In this document: in pieces, positions 5,625 to 6,056 of the stretch | Layout of the letters: each line of letters begins with the position of its first letter | Position numbering within the stretch: the first letter of the stretch is position 1 | DNA from: Chloroflexota bacterium | GTDB lineage: Bacteria; Chloroflexota; Limnocylindria; QHBO01 | Assembly: GCA_023250255.1 (NCBI GenBank) | Contig: JAHFBB010000065.1 | Location: 1 to 6,056 of the forward strand | DNA length: 6,056 bases | Reading direction: 5' to 3' | The notes under the pieces: model-generated | Told to the model about the DNA's origin: nothing | The model's database searches: none | What the model saw: the letters and a program-made list of their open reading frames with translations, nothing else | Program-made: the position numbers and the translations under genes

Positions 5625-6056
5625 CTTCAATAACCTTGCGGTAGACCATTGCCCGTTGGTGGACGGCAAATCCGGCGGCCTCGTAGACGCCCAGTGCCCC
5701 GGTCGGGTTGTCGGCATCGACCCCGAGCACCGCGGTCGTCATGCCACGGTCGCGCAGAGCGCGGAGACTCTCCGCCACCAGCGCCCGGGCCAGGCCGCGA
5801 CCGCGCCACGGCCGGCGCACGCTCACTCCCGCCACCAGCCCGCGTGTGGCGCCGGTCTGCTCATTGAAGGCCCGCATGACCATGTTCGAGACGACCCCGG
5901 CCACCTCGTCCCCGTCCCACGCCACCCGCCACAGCTCCGGTTCGAAATCCGGCCCACCGTAGTAGCGCTGGAACGCCTCCTCGGTGTTGTCTTCGGCACC
6001 CCAGTGGTCGCGGAACGCTTCGATCTCCGACGCCCAGATCTGCCGATAGTCGTCTG
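5617..6056 (-). CDS. GNAT family N-acetyltransferase, C-terminal part (mycothiol-synthase-like architecture), truncated by window edge
   Basis: The frame is open from the right edge of the window leftward to a TAG at 5617-5619, giving 145 visible residues; the start lies outside. A GTG at 5923-5925 could be read as a start, but the upstream frame encodes clear family sequence (IEAFRDHWG, EEAFQRYYGGPDFEPELWRVAW), so the gene is longer. The acetyl-CoA-binding motif A is V-S-V-R-R-P-W-R-G-R-G-L-A, with R-x-x-G-x-A for the pyrophosphate. This is followed by an ALVAESLRALRDRG helix, LGVDADNPTGALGVYEAAGF (the N-x4-A-x2-L/V-Y-E-x2-G-F end of GNAT folds) and a final beta strand. The AFRDHWG plus LWRVAWDGDEVAG pattern is common in two-domain GNATs annotated as mycothiol synthase-like, where this would be the C-terminal domain. 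Substrate unknown. It converges on the lipid operon and is not part of it. Confidence 0.82.
   Translation of the reverse strand, partial: DDYRQIWASEIEAFRDHWGAEDNTEEAFQRYYGGPDFEPELWRVAWDGDEVAGVVSNMVMRAFNEQTGATRGLVAGVSVRRPWRGRGLARALVAESLRALRDRGMTTAVLGVDADNPTGALGVYEAAGFAVHQRAMVYRKVIEAA

Noticed and set aside
5070..5633. 187-residue plus-strand open frame inside the pimA-like gene
   Set aside because: It lies in another frame of the conserved second Rossmann domain and encodes Ser/Arg/Trp-rich sequence without motifs.
5611..5640. Bidirectional intrinsic terminator at the convergent junction
   Set aside because: The palindrome at 5613-5624 has no loop and there is no T-run on either strand.
1..6056. 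CRISPR arrays, tRNA/rRNA genes, insertion sequences or prophage parts
   Set aside because: No repeated spacer pattern, tRNA-like fold, inverted-repeat ends or transposase/integrase sequence was seen; the window is almost fully coding with conserved metabolic genes.

Overview
The window is a compact, high-GC (by eye roughly two-thirds G+C) bacterial gene block. Six genes run left to right, and one gene enters from the right on the opposite strand. The six forward genes are separated by 6 and 4 bases and then by three successive 4-base start/stop overlaps, so they read as one operon. The gene set is the early pathway of phosphatidylinositol and phosphatidylinositol-mannoside (PIM) type lipids. 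The proteins look most like actinobacterial ones (PgsA1, Ino1, PatA, PimA). That suggests an actinobacterium or another high-GC lineage with an actinobacterial-type PI pathway, such as a Chloroflexota-like organism. The sequence alone does not settle the phylum.

Layout: (1) 1-609, phosphatidylinositol phosphate synthase, cut off at its 5' end by the window edge; (2) 616-1821, inositol-3-phosphate synthase; (3) 1826-2791 and (4) 2788-3690, two different LpxL/PatA-type membrane acyltransferases in tandem; (5) 3687-4436, a PHP-domain metal-dependent phosphoesterase; (6) 4433-5620, a GT-B glycosyltransferase of family 4 close to PimA; (7) 5617-6056 on the minus strand, the C-terminal part of a GNAT acetyltransferase, probably of the two-domain mycothiol-synthase-like kind.

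How they may work together (inference from families and order): Ino1 makes inositol 3-phosphate from glucose 6-phosphate. The CDP-alcohol phosphotransferase joins it to CDP-diacylglycerol to give phosphatidylinositol phosphate. A phosphatase must then remove the phosphate, and the PHP protein encoded in the same operon is a candidate. The PimA-like enzyme adds a sugar, probably mannose, to inositol, and the two acyltransferases could add fatty acyl chains to the glycolipid. Compared with the mycobacterial pgsA1-acyltransferase-pimA order, this operon also carries ino1, a second acyltransferase and the PHP gene.

There is no intergenic space longer than 6 bases, so no promoter or terminator is visible for the operon; its promoter must lie upstream of the window. 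At the right end the operon and the opposing GNAT gene share a CTAG in which both stop codons overlap, at the centre of a 12-base palindrome.
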